A DNA stretch of 64,000 nucleotides. Origin: Pratylenchus scribneri. Taxonomy: Eukaryota; Nematoda; Chromadorea; Rhabditida; Pratylenchidae. Location: the NCBI GenBank assembly GCA_030063045.1, contig JAQSEB010000147.1, positions 496,001 to 560,000 of the forward strand, in the 5' to 3' direction. Positions 39,901 through 51,402 of this stretch are shown piece after piece. The translations under genes were made by a program, and so were the position numbers. Under the pieces are notes generated by a model. That model made no database searches and had not been told where the DNA came from. It was given only the letters and a program-made list of their open reading frames with translations. Numbering within the stretch: position 1 is the first letter of the stretch; every line of letters begins with the position of its first letter.

Positions 39901-40189
39901 CCTCTACAATGTGCTGGCAACTGAGCACAAAAACAGTGTCCTGCCGTTTTTGACCCTGTGATTCGACCATTCGAATGGCCAATCGTTGGGCACCCGAAGT
40001 TTGAGGGCATTCGATGCGGAAATTGTCGAAAGGCGAGGAAATGAGGACGGAGGCCAGGGAATTGGCCAATGGCAGGGGGAAAATGAGCAAAATGATGAGG
40101 AGGATGGCATTGAATGGAATGTGGGATATGGCAAATATATTTAGAAGGAATTTAATAGTAAAATGGTTATGGAATTTTGAGGAGAACAT
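21955..40189 (-). CDS. Giant secreted protein, N-terminal dermatopontin-like domain
   Basis: Exons: 39902-40189, 39137-39294, 38569-38670, 38338-38423, 38179-38283, 37698-37945, 36072-37163, 34374-35621, 32846-33877, 32568-32751, 31895-32121, 31361-31566, 31071-31147, 30859-30911, 30583-30759, 26817-27275, 25866-26287, 24976-25321, 24138-24453, 23823-23963, 23635-23742, 23163-23330, 22774-23022, 21955-22145. All junctions agree in phase: 7,683 nt, 2,560 residues. The ATG follows a TTTTTTCTAG acceptor by about 20 bases. A hydrophobic signal (LLIILLIFPLPLANSLA) precedes a dermatopontin-like region (about 50-210): FRIECPQ, VLSCQ, DITWTCKDREYIAGIA, IECCRMR, VRFCDL. The middle is N/Q/E/K-rich with recurring IxxFSIDLP and TIQF-type motifs; exons 7-9 are 1.0-1.25 kb, symmetrical phase 0. 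The last exon has six cysteines (CPPGTGCLPAADS, YICCPVA) and ends RRKRRR. Dermatopontin binds collagen and proteoglycans, so a matrix or cuticle role is likely but inferred. It could be two genes split at the 3.3-kb intron holding the nested gene, but exon 16 has no start of its own. Confidence 0.8.
27833..30226 (+). CDS. Four-TM LAPTM-like membrane protein, nested gene
   Basis: Seven exons: 27833-28077, 28447-28501, 28572-28666, 28712-28757, 29152-29250, 29309-29352, 30052-30226. They join in phase to 252 residues. A polar 80-residue N-terminus (MPQIYTIDSYAQP) is followed by a Cys cluster and first helix (PLCCLSSCLVREGCYSVAAF, then VLTVFIIFM). Two further hydrophobic segments follow (FALYILLIFDLITLAMAVGL; WSNLFLMMAIAAHIPVQIWA), then a last one (FFVLLYVFVSLAEK). 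The CCxxxCxVRxG motif before TM1 and the VxxCYxF segment resemble LAPTM4/5, lysosomal four-TM proteins, and related nematode DUF families. The final acceptor requires the donor at TTATT/GTTTTC in exon 6. The gene lies wholly within a 3.3-kb intron of the giant minus-strand gene, in opposite orientation. Function is inferred from topology only. Confidence 0.72.
34564..34725. repeat. 81-bp in-frame tandem repeat in the giant gene
   Basis: Two nearly identical 27-codon units lie back to back in exon 8 of the minus-strand gene. Each encodes GQNIGIETITKMAE followed by (L/I)MQNNSTKN. The near-identity suggests recent slippage or unequal exchange. A shorter repeat (GHGIWVPNQRNGQIG / GHGFWVQNPRR) lies further 5' in the same exon. 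Confidence 0.85.
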
Positions 40190-43100
40190 TTAGGCAAGAT
40201 GCCCTTGCTAGAAAAAAAAAAGAATAAAATTAATTAGACAAAATTTAAATTCTTTAATTGCTACCTATTTTCTCATATCCCAATTTAAAATTTTTACTAT
40301 TGGATTAAAAATAAATAAAATATTTAAAATTACAAAAAGGTACTGGAATAAAATATTATTTATTATTAATTATGATTTTATATCAATTTTAATTGCAGAT
40401 GTCTCTAACAATATTATAATGGTTGTCTCGGCTTATTTATATTTATTTTTAATTTCTAATTGATTTGACCAGTTTGTAAGTTTTGGCAATTGTGGTTTTT
40501 AACTGGTTTAATAACATGTATAAAATTAAATAATATAAGGTTATTGATCACAAATTAAAGATTAAATTATTTTTGGGCTATAACTTTTATAACATAGAAT
40601 GTTAAATTTTTTAGTATATCAAATGAATATTTTTCACATATTTAAAGAAAAATATTTTCTATAAAAAGTTGGCAAAATTATTCTGAATAAATGGCCTAAA
40701 ATGACTGGGGAAATAATGGGTAATAAAAAATAAATGTCAAATTTATTGTTTCAAAATTTCATTAGATAATTAAAATTGGAGTCCAGAGCAAATTGAATGG
40801 ATGAATAGGAATGAACTGTTCTATTGGTTTGTTCCGCAGCGCATTGAAAAGGAAGGAAGAAACAAAAAATCCCCTGAAGCAATTCATTCATTCTCTTCCC
40901 CCTTTATGAGATGAAGCAGCCAGCCACAAGCAATGCGCGAATGGATGAAAATGGGATGAATGGGGAAATGTGGAGCTTCATTTGGTTGGTCATTGTCGCC
41001 ATTCCCTCCCTGTCGTCGATCGCCACTTTTGTTGATCTCATCCGTTGCCGGCGGCGCTGCTTCTGCTCTTCTCTCCCATGCCCCAGGCATTTTCCTTCTT
41101 CCTTTTCTCTTCTCGCGCAGTAATTCTCAATCCAAAACCGAGGGGGGATATCCAATAAAGACCCCCTCCCAATATTCTCTTATCCTTCCGTAAAAAGAGG
41201 AACGAACATATTGATGATGATGGACTGGAGGAATTGATGGATGGTTTTTGGGTTTGCGGAATGTTTTATTGGATTTGGGATTCATTTAAGGGCAGTAATT
41301 TGTATGCACTTTTCCGCGTCAATTGAGTAATTAAAAGGATGAGGAATAATTTTTATTTGTGCAAATGCAAAATAACTGATTTGTGAAAGGGAATTTTTAT
41401 TTTTTTAGCAACATTTTTATATGCCACCACAGTTAATAATAATAATATAAATAATAATTCATTCAGAGGAATGAACAAATTTTGCTAATTTTTAATATCA
41501 AATTAAAGAATAGATTGTTCATTATTCAGAGATTTTAATATTATTAAAATTGCTTTATAATGATGAAATTGTACTTAAAATAAATTGATAAAACTTTGCA
41601 CTTTAATGTTTTATAAAATTATCAAAATTGGTTCAGTCATGGATGAATTGTTATAAACTGCGAAAAGTTTTGTTGCTTTTGCATTGTTTTTATGATAAAA
41701 TATTTATTGAATATAGATTAAAATTAAATGGTATAAAAAGTGTGTTAAATGGAAATAAAAATAAAAATAAATAAATATGAAATATTTAGCCTGGAAGTTT
41801 GGCTTAACCCAAATACGGTGCACACAAATCAATGGAAGAAGCATTTTGGAATAGTCAAATAAAATAGGAATAAATGGATTTTTCGCTTTTATCATTTGCA
41901 ACAAATTTCACATTTCATTTCAAATAAACTTTATTTTAACGATTTCGATTTACTATAATATGTTGAATGGCGATGGATCGTGGAAAAAAGAGGGGAATGT
42001 GCCGGGAAGATAAGCGCGGATGGATTGTCGCCTGGATTTATCCACAAAATGGGGGGGGGGGGGGGGGGGTCATTGCGCGAGAAGGAAAATCGCCATCCAC
42101 GGAATGGAAGGAAGCTATTCTGAACTGAATGGAAATTGGTGTTATCAGGTCAAATCACACACACTTTTCCCCTTCTTTATAATTTATTTGTGCTAATATG
42201 TATACTATCCAATACAATTTAATTTGTGCGGCAATTATCGCCACCTCAGCCGTAATTTTCATTCAACAAACTATTTTTTTTGGAATTTTAATGATTAAAT
42301 TTTTATGGAAAATTTTTAAATAACGCTGAAAATGGCGAAAAATTTATTGAAAATGGCGCCGAAAAGATTATAACGGTTCACAAAAAAATCTATTTCTAGA
42401 CCACAAAATTTTATATTCAATCGATAAATCTCGTCAAGGGGGGGGGGGGGGTCATTTGATAATATTTGGCTTATTTGGTTATAGTTTTGAATCGAAAACG
42501 GAAAGATAGTTTGAGCGGTTTTTCACCTTTAATTTTTAATTAAAATAAGACAAATTATATAGCAATCGACCAAATCTTGATATAAAATATGGGTGTAATA
42601 AACTCTTGAATCCTTTATAATCTTTTTTTTGTGATTTTCAATACTTTTTTTTGTCATATTAAATATTAGCCAAAATTATTATTTTCCATTCCCTGTGGAA
42701 TTTTCAATAAAATGGATCGAACTTTATTTCCTGCAAAATATGGCATAGAAAACATAGAAAAGACGGATGGGGCAGAGCACACCTGCGCTTAATTCAATCT
42801 TTACTCGTCCTGTGGCCTATTTTGCGTATTTTTGTTGACAGCTTCTTAAACCTGAGAGCGAAAATGGTGTTGGCCTTTGATGAAGGGGAGAATAGGGGTG
42901 GAATGGGAGGATAGGAAGGAGCCCAGAGGCAAATATAATGGAATTTTCAGCACACCTGTGGAAATGGAAAGTGGGAATCATCGACGAATTTTAAATGCTC
43001 TTTTCTCTATGCCATTGGCCACAATACCCAATAAGATGGGTAATATCGGCAAAAAAAGGTTGCTTTAATGAAAAAGTTTACTCAAATTTGTAAGATCGAT

Positions 43101-45141
43101 TTCTTTGATATATAAAAGGAAGGGAATTTGAAAATTTTAAGTAATCACTTCATTTCATGTTTCAACTATTGTTATTGGCCTAATAAGTTGCCACGGACTC
43201 CAATAAAATTATTTTTTATTTCATATAAAAATTCAGGGAAATAAATTCTTTGCACAAAAATGTTTTTTTGCACATATTATTATCCCAATTATTGGCATAT
43301 TTGATTAATTAACTCTGAAATTCATTAATTTCCTAATAATGGATGAAAAATTTCATAATTATTTAAAATGTTTTTATTACAATCCATTAATTTTATTCTT
43401 TTTATTTTAGCAAAAACATTGTCTCTCATTCATAAGCTTCTTATTAATTTGTCCTTCATAATGGTCAATACAATGTGCATCGGCTGCCGCTACGAATGTA
43501 AATTTATTTTTGCAAATTTAAAAAGGAATTAAAAATTTGGGTAGAGCCTTTAGAAGAGTATCTGGACAAGGAAAAATATTTACCCTGCTTAATTACCATT
43601 TATAATTTTTTTTTGGTGACACCGATTCCATCCCCGATTTGGCCATTTCTTTTGGCAATAGCTCAAGAAAGCAAACAATTATCATTAAAGGTCCTCTAGA
43701 ATTTGGCAATTTTCGATTTTATGATTTTGAGCCTTTAAAAGTAAATTACATGTCTTTGATGCAATAAAATTAAATTTTTAATGAAAAAAAATTTTTACTA
43801 TAAATTGTTTTGATTTCAAAAATTTAGTTAAGTCCATTTAAAGGACTTTTGAGGGCTTTCGAATGGTACCGTATAAATGCTCTTTTAATTCAACATTTAC
43901 TTATAATTCTAACTCTCGATTTAGAGGACCCATATAGCTCCTAGAATGCGAAGTTTAAAAATTTTTTTATTGCATTTTCTGAATTTCCTGAAGTTCTACA
44001 AATTTCACTATAATTTATTCAAAAATATTACAAATTTAGAAGTTAAAAAATTAAATTTTCCCAATTTTTGAAGGGTTGAAAAATAAAACCCCATGGGAAT
44101 CAAAAGAGAATTTACGGTATATTATTTATCCAGGTTAGTTACTTCCTTGTTGAGATTGAGATATAATCAAAAGAAAGGCCCTGCTGGTAGAATAATAGCC
44201 GGTACCCTAATAGCCGATATTCCAAATGAATTAATTCATTTTCAATTTTGTCATATAGTTGACATGGAAAGTGAACATTGGGCGAAGGTTGCGGCAAAAT
44301 GGTTGCATCTGATTCATACAGGACAAGTGCCTGCCGGCCCTCCATGAGAACTTGGAACTCCAAATGCCGTTGACAACATCGACAAAATGCGACGCAAACA
44401 CTTTTGCCCAATTTGCAAGCAGTTTAGCCGCTGAAGGGCACGGAAGAGAAGGATGGAAAATGAATGAAATGCGATGGATAATTTGAACTAATTTTTTATG
44501 TAATTTTCACACTGTGTGTGAATGTCTCATTTATTAATAATAATAATCAAATTATAAAAAAATCAATTAAACTCAAATTAATTTATATTCATTCATTTTT
44601 TTACAAATTTGGAGAGCACCAAAATAATAAAAACCTTGCTTGAATTGAAGGCTTTTTCCTCAATTTGGCTGTGAGCGAATTTTTATTTGATTATTTATTA
44701 TGGTTTGGTATAAGTTATTAAATGTTTATTGAATTAAATTTAAAAACTAATTTAACAATTTCTTGTTTTTTATCCTTCCAAATTTAATAAAAATAAAAAT
44801 AAGCAAAAAGAAGAGCAAATAATTTTATAAATTACAATTTTCAATGAAAATGGGGGAAAATATTAATTATTTATAATTTAGGGTTGGCATTATAAATCAT
44901 ACTTCGTACTTCCCATTCCCATAGTTGATATATTTGACCTAGTTTATTTGAAAAAAAAGTATGATAATATTTTCCCAAGCCCTTCGTCAAAATTAGTCAC
45001 ATTTACCTATATTCTATATTTACTTTTGCTGTTGGCTGTTGGGAATTTTGCCCAAAGAAATCATCGAAATATTTATTAATAATCGCCATTCGCCATCAAT
45101 AAAATTTCAGTCCGCAACAACCGACTTTCAAGTATTTAATT
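40190..45141. other. Long intergenic region, no firm gene
   Basis: This is the upstream flank of the giant minus-strand gene. At 40911-41123 the plus strand has an open frame with one hydrophobic segment (FIWLVIVAIPSLSSIATFV) and a Cys/Arg tail, and at 44093-44411 both strands are open (minus: CVAFCRCCQRHLEFQ). I recognise neither and see no supporting splice pattern. Long G tracts occur at 42051-42069 and 42438-42451. The rest is AT-rich. Confidence 0.4.
42051..42069. repeat. G19 homopolymer tract
   Basis: Nineteen consecutive G residues, followed 370 bases later by a G14 tract (42438-42451) that shares the flank GTCATT. Such poly-G tracts are candidate quadruplex sites. Confidence 0.9.
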
Positions 45142-45741
45142 GGCTCTTTTCCAGTTTGCGCGTCCCATCAACATTTACGCGTCCGATCAACATTTACACG
45201 TCCGATGAATATTTACGCGTCCCATGAATATTTATGCGTCCCAAAATATTTTTATGCGTCCCAACAATTTTTATGCGTCCAAAAAAGTCCAAATGCAATT
45301 TTCCCAGACACTTAAAATATTTTTTATAATAAATTGATTGTTAATTTTTTAACAATTGGACGCATAAATGTTCGAATCCAACTTAGAAGATCTAGACACC
45401 CAAAAGACTAATACTAATTTTTAAACTCTCCGCCTCGTCGCTTCGCGACATTTACTCCGTTCAATCCCATGCTCTGAACCCCTAATCCTAACCCTAAACC
45501 CCTAGTGTATGCTTTCTGGGTGTTTGTCTTTAGTGTGTTGGTTCTGGATTGATCCCAGGAGATGTTTGAGCAAAATTAATTTTGAACTTTTATATTCGTT
45601 GGACGCGTAAAAATATATTGGGACGCATAAAAATTGTTTGGACGCATAAAAATATTTTGGGACGCGTAAATATTCATCGGACGTGTAAATGTTGATCGGA
45701 CGCGTAAATGTTGATGGGACGCGCAAACTGGAAAAGAACCC
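45142..45741. mobile_element. Foldback element with tandem-repeat arms
   Basis: About 600 bp. Both ends read GG(C/G)(T/-)TCTTTTCCAGTTTGCGCGTCCC inward. Each arm holds six to seven 19-20 bp units of the form GCGTCC(C/G)ATCAACATTTAC, in opposite orientation at the two ends. The middle contains CTAATCCTAACCCTAAACCC, a telomere-like stretch. Flanks TATTTAATT (45133-45141) and TATTTATTT (45742-45750) could be a 9-bp TSD with one mismatch. No coding capacity. It lies immediately upstream of the decayed MATH-BTB gene. Confidence 0.75.
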
Positions 45742-45758
45742 TATTTATTTATATTCAA

Positions 45759-47913
45759 ATGACTTTGAACAACTATTCCAAGAGTCAATTGGAAATAGTT
45801 CAGAGTGAAAAGCTTGTTTGGCAGGTTTATTTTCACAAATTATGGTGCTATATTTAAATTTGCAGATTGGCCAGTTTTCTGATCAAATTCAATTTGCTAG
45901 CTATTTAGAAACAACCTTTGTGTATTTATAATTATTTTTACACATTTTAATATAATTTTCTTCATTTAAGTACAGAGAAACGAATTGCTGGTCAAAATAA
46001 ATGGAATTTGTATATATTTCTAAAAGAAGAGGACATAACAATAAAATTACGAATTGCTGAAGTCAGTAAATATTATTGCAACGATATTAAAAAATTCGTA
46101 ACATTCTCAAAATGCTTATTTTCAATACAAGACTCCAAACAATTGAACAAGATGGAAAGTGGTTTGTTTTTTGTCGTTTCCTGATTTTTCCATTAGTAAA
46201 TTTATAATTTTAGAAACAATTGGTCAATATCAACATAATGGTATATATGGTTTTTATGAAGCTGTTTGGGTTGTTCCGAATTTCATAAAGCGTAATGTGC
46301 TTTTTGATAAGAAAAATGGACTCCTACCTCTGGCGATCAACTGACAATTTTATGCAAAATTGATTTCTTTGAAACAAAAGTTAGTTGGAGCTAAAAATCT
46401 AGGAAGTTTTTGGATTTATAATTATAAATTTAAAAATTTATTATATATATTTTTTATATTTTTAGCAATTTTTGCAGAAATTTTAAGAATTTAAAATTGT
46501 TGTAAATATCTTGAAAAGGAATTTGACTAGTATATTGAAAATATTCAGAAGAATTAAAATATATTTTTAATTTTTAATTTCATAAAGGAATTAAAAGATG
46601 ATTTGCCAGTGCCGGATGTACAAATTCTGATTCCAAACAATCGTGTAGCAGAGGATATGGGCAATTTATTCGGGAAAAAGAAATTCACCGATTGTATAAT
46701 TCAGGCAGGCAAAAAAGAATTTCAAATAAGTTTTTTAAATAATAATTAATTAATTTACTAATAAATTATTGAATTTATTAAAAATTTTATTGTTGTTTTT
46801 TTTGAATGCATAAAAATTTTTAGTAACATAAAAATAAAATCCTAGCTCTAGCTTAAACTTAATTTAATCCTAACAAAAGCCATAATAATTTGTTTCTGGC
46901 CTATTAAATAGCCCTAATTGACAATTTTCTGACAAAAAATTTAGAGTTAATCATAAATGATTTTTGTCTAAAAATTTATTTTTTTTTAGTTAAAATTGTT
47001 TAAATATATTAAAAAATTTATTTTCAGGTTCACAAGTGCATTTTGGCCAGTCGTTCGTCTGTGTTTTCGGCAAAGTTTGGGCATGAAATGGTTGAGGCAC
47101 AAAGCAACAAATTAATGATTGATGACATCAAAGCGGATGTGATGGAACAATTATTGCATTTTATGTGAATATTTTAATACATTTTATTGTAATTTTATTC
47201 TATTTCTTTTAGCTATGATGGAAATGCACCAAAATTGGAAAATATGGCCGATGAATTGTTGGTGGCTGCCGACAAATATCAACTCGATCGACTCAAGGTC
47301 CATAAACTAGTCAAACAATGGTTAAAATTTAATATTTAACTGAATAAATCAACTCATACCGAATCGAATAGGAATCATTATTTAATATTCTATGATGCCT
47401 AAAACGAGGTTGAAATAATTTACGAATTCAATATAAGACCGATGGAAATAAAAATTTTTTTTATGAAATTAATATTTTCTAAGGATTTTCCTTTTATATT
47501 TCAGCATTTCGTTATATTATTCTTGAATTGGAAAAATAGCCAAATTTTTTGGACAATTTTAAAATAAAATTTTTATTCAGTTTCAATGTGAATATGCTTT
47601 GGCCAAATCATTGAGCATTGAAAATGCTTGCCAAACATTTGTTTTTGCCATTTTCCATTCGGCCAAACAACTGAAAATGCAAGCAATGGACTTCATCAAA
47701 AAGCATTCAAATAAGGTGGCAATTTATTTTATAATATTTATTTAAAAAATAATTTAATCAATATGAAAGATAATGGAATCGGAAGGATGGAAAATGCTGA
47801 ATAATGAACAACAACTTGAATTGCTTGGTAATAGCAACGATGAAGAAGGAAAAGAAATTAGCAATGATAAAAAGGAGGAAAAAGATGGAGAGGAAGAAGA
47901 GAAATTTGAATGA
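45759..47913 (+). pseudogene. MATH-BTB gene copy 1, decayed
   Basis: Paralogue of the intact gene at 60902-63344, with the same nine-exon layout: 45759-45824, 45866-45921, 45971-46161, 46214-46379, 46588-46725, 47028-47164, 47213-47297, 47581-47715, 47770-47913. Exons 1-4 encode a MATH domain (GQNKWNLYIF, GQYQHNG, EAVWVVPNF); exons 5-7 a BTB/POZ domain ([53 protein letters not shown]); exon 8 a BACK-like segment; the tail is Glu/Lys-rich. MATH-BTB proteins are substrate adaptors for Cullin-3 ubiquitin ligases. Two lesions: exon 4 has two extra bases relative to its paralogue at CTACCTCTGGCG, giving a stop at 46342-46344, and the donor after exon 5 reads CAA/ATAAG where the paralogue has ATG/GTAAG. 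Exons 5-9 otherwise look intact, so decay is recent, or a shortened product persists. Confidence 0.8.
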
Positions 47914-48762
47914 AAAGAAGAAAAGGAATAGGAAAATCGGAATATCCCTACTTTAATGATTGAAAAACGAATTTTTGTTCCATTAGAAATATTCAAAAAT
48001 GCTGGAATGATCCCATTTTTGCTGTTAACATTTCAATAAGTTTTGATAAATTGAAAAAAAAATTGGCCATTTTAGCCTCAATAAGTTGACATTTACATAT
48101 TTAAGATAAAATTTAGAAATTAAAGCATAATATTATTTTAAACATTTTTGTTTACAATTTCTAATTTTGATCAAATTATTATAAAATTATTTCTATTTAT
48201 TTTTTTACATAATTTTACAGAACCAAAATTATAAGAGCCCATGAGGCCTGAGGGCTATTTTTTCTTTTAGCTGTTTTTTTTTGTTCGTTAATTTTTTGTG
48301 TTTTTGGCACTATCTTTTCATCCCTCAAAATTTTATAAAAATAAAATATAAGAAGAATAAATAATTTTTTATAAAAACAAATAATCAAAAAAAAATAAAA
48401 TAATTTTCTAAAATTTTAATTCCATTAGAAAAACAAAACTTTAAATTCTGGAAAGAAATTTTTATTCTTTTTTATCCAAGTGATTTGTCATTGTCGTCAT
48501 CATATTTAAAAAATATTGTGGTTCTTATATTAGAAACCCCTACCCAAACATTCGAATTCATTGAAGGGTAATTTGAATTTTTTTTATATTAAAAATTTAT
48601 TTTTTTTTCATTTTCAATTTATTTAAAAGAGAAAACATTGAATTTGAAATAAATTTAAAAATAAGAATAATGAAATATAATTATATCACTCAAAAATTTT
48701 CATTCCATTTGAAATCATCTTAAAATTGATTGTTTTTGAGACTTCGAATTCCAATGTGGAAA
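47914..48762. other. Intergenic gap between MATH-BTB copy 1 and the Cys-rich cluster
   Basis: AT-rich, with no exon. It contains convergent 3' flanks: the MATH-BTB remnant ends at its left and the first Cys-rich gene (minus strand) ends at its right. Confidence 0.5.
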
Positions 48763-49711
48763 TTAATTCCAAAGAACATATCCGCGATAATAATTGGCCA
48801 TAAGGAATAAACCAGCCATCATCATCGTCATTTTCCAAATTTTGGCACTAACAGCAGAAGATTTTGAAGAATCAGGCAAAGGAGTGTAGTACTCGTCTAT
48901 TTATTATGGGATGGGTGAGGGGGGGGGGGGGAGTGAGGGCAAAAATACAACAGCTAGATCAAAGTGATTTAGCGTCTGGTATAAACAATTTGAATAATTG
49001 AATAGTTCAACTTTACAAAAAAGAATGTAATTAAAAAAATATTTTCATTTGACGAAATCGGCATTTTTATAACTAAAAACTTGGTCAAATTCAGCTCCAT
49101 TTTAGACATTATCCCTCCGATGCTTTAGCCCAAGATCATAATATGGATTTGGCCTTAAGTTAATTCTTTTTTGTTAATTAATTTTTTTTCAATTGAATTG
49201 AATATCATGAATTAAATGAGATTTTTATTAAATGGATCAAGATATATTTCGTAAACGTTACCGTTAAAGGCCTAGAAATAGGATGGAATGTTAATTTACA
49301 AATGTTGACTCTTGCCTTCTTCCCTTCATTATTAGATTACCCTCCACTTAATAATAGACGAGTACCCGGGTAAGATGAGGAAAGATTTGTCGGATTGCAG
49401 CCAATCATATATTCCCTAGTATAGTCGCAATCCTTGATCGTTTGGGCTTTTTCACACATAACTTTCACATAACTAAAAAATTAGAAATAAAATTGATATT
49501 AAATTCCAAATATCACAAACCCTTCAGGACAAGCATGATTTATATATTTTTCAACAAGAGCATCACCGTCATCGTCTGTATCGATGCAGCAAACACAAAC
49601 AATATTACGAGAATATTCAATTTGGCATTCTTGGAAATTAAAATAGTCGGCAATGACCAGTTTCTGCACAAAGCACAATAAATAAAGCCATCCAATGATT
49701 ATCATTTTCAT
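48763..49711 (-). CDS. Small Cys-rich protein with signal peptide and C-terminal helix, copy A
   Basis: Three exons: 49521-49711, 49366-49472, 48763-48896, in phase, 143 residues. The start MKMIIIGWLYLLCF opens a signal peptide. It lies about 15 bases after a TTTTCAG suited to trans-splicing, conserved in all three copies. The mature part has eight cysteines in the order FQEC, VCVCC, HACPEG, VMC, DC, IGCNPTN. After a linker (DEYYTPLPDSSKS) comes a C-terminal hydrophobic helix (MMMAGLFLMANYYRGYVLW). Small size, cysteine pairs, a late CN and a hydrophobic C-end recall Ly6/three-finger proteins, but spacing does not match well and I do not claim it. Exon 2 ends at CCG/GTACTCG. The two longer introns hold G-rich tracts and AT runs. 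Confidence 0.75.
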
Positions 49712-50165
49712 CTTTAATTTCTTAACTGAAAATATGGAAATTTGTAAAATTAATTCATATACATATTGATAAATATGTTTTAAGTAAACAAGATAACATT
49801 GTTTATTTTTTAGAATAAATTTTATTGCAATTAAAATTAGATCGAATAAAAATCGATTAAAAATATATGATGATGAAAGAATAATGTAATAATGGGTAAA
49901 AATTGTAGTTTGATATTTGTAAATAATCCGATAAATAATGGTTCGTAGATCAAATAAACGTATTAAACACGGTTAATAAGTCTATTACGGGATGAGGAAA
50001 AGGGGAATGAGGGCAATCAAATAATCGAAAATAGTATAATAGTTGATGAACAATTTCAACTATTTTTCATGTTCAATTTATTTATACGAGGCATTTAAAA
50101 ATTAGAAAAAAAATATAATTGTATCAAAGCTCAAAATTTCATTCCATTCATCTTAACATAGATTG

Positions 50166-51104
50166 TTATTTTTGTCTGACAATGTCAAATGGAATTCCAA
50201 ATAAAATATCCACGATAAAATTAATAGCCATAAGGAATAAAGCAACCATCATCATCATCTTCCAATTGGCACAATCAGCTGTTGAAGAATCAGGCAAAGG
50301 ATTAATGTAGTACTCATCGTAAACATGTTGGGAAGGTGGTATTTTATAAAAGAATAATTCAATTTAATTATAAAAAATTTCCTTGCTGAAAAATCGTCAT
50401 TTATAGGTCTAAAAAACTATAGGGCTCCATTTTACTATCCCATTAATAAATTATTTGGCATTGAAAATAAGTTTGTAAATTAATTTCATTCTTTGTTAAA
50501 TTATTCTCTTTTTTAAATTATTTTTTTTTTTTTGTAATTTAATTTAATATTATTTCAATTGAATTATATAGCATGAATTAAAGAGTTTTTTATTAAATGG
50601 GGCAATTATGTTTGTATTTGTATCCTAATACCTAAATTACTGAAAAATATTAGAATTAAATTCGTAATATTAATCTCAAATGTCAATTTCTCCTTCATTC
50701 TTAAACTTTTTCATTATTAAATGCTTCTTCATCCCTTAATTATAGACGAGTACCAGGATAAGATGAGGAAAGATTTGTCGGATTGCAACCAATTACAATT
50801 TCCATATAGTCACAATCCGTAATTGTTTGGGATTTTTCGCAAAGAACTTTCACATAACTAAAAATTAGAAATGATTTAATTGATGAAATTATAACTAGCA
50901 CTACCCCTCGGGACAAAATAGATTTTCATATTTTTCATCAAGATCCTCGGCGCTATTATTGCCGCAACATGCACAAACAATATTGCGAATATATTCGAGT
51001 TCACATTCACATTCTTGGAAATTGAAAAATTTGTCGGCATTGATCTGTTGATGCTGATGCAGAAAGCACAATAAATAAAGCCATCCAATGATAATCATTT
51101 TCAT
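50166..51104 (-). CDS. Small Cys-rich protein, copy B, altered 3' exon
   Basis: Exons 1 (50905-51104) and 2 (50754-50857) match copies A and C: signal peptide MKMIIIGWLYLLCF, then FQECECELEY, VCACC, FCPEG, VLCEKSQ, DC, IGCNPTN. The third-exon homologue (DEYYINPLPDSS, then MMMMVALFLMAINFIVDILF, about 50166-50318) has no AG at the expected acceptor: TTTACGATGAG replaces TAATAGACGAG. The nearest upstream acceptor (TTTTTCAG, exon from 50385) joins in phase but reads another frame, ending at 50255 with an unrelated hydrophobic tail (TTLILCLILQQLIVPIGR). So copy B either changed its C-terminus or is failing. The conserved MKM is preferred as start over an in-frame Met 15 codons upstream, because that lies before the conserved TTTTCAG. 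Confidence 0.6.
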
Positions 51105-51402
51105 CTTTATTCGATAACTGAAAATATTGAAATTCGAAAAAAAATTCATTTTATAAATATGCTTGTTTGCAATAAATAAACAAAATACTATTATTTGTTT
51201 TGAAAAGAAATTTATCGCAATTGTAGATAAAATTAAAATCAGTTAAAAATTTATTTGAACGAGACAACGTTGATAAAATAAATACATTTTAAAAATCAGA
51301 AAGAATATCAAATATGTATAATTTCATCAAAGCTCAAAATTCTTGTTCTTTTGAAAACATCTTAAAATTATTTTTTTAGACTGCCATTTCAGAATAGGAA
51401 AA

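Noticed and set aside
40911..41123. Possible 70-residue plus-strand membrane protein
   Set aside because: It has one hydrophobic stretch but no family, no splice context, and an overlapping minus-strand frame of similar quality.
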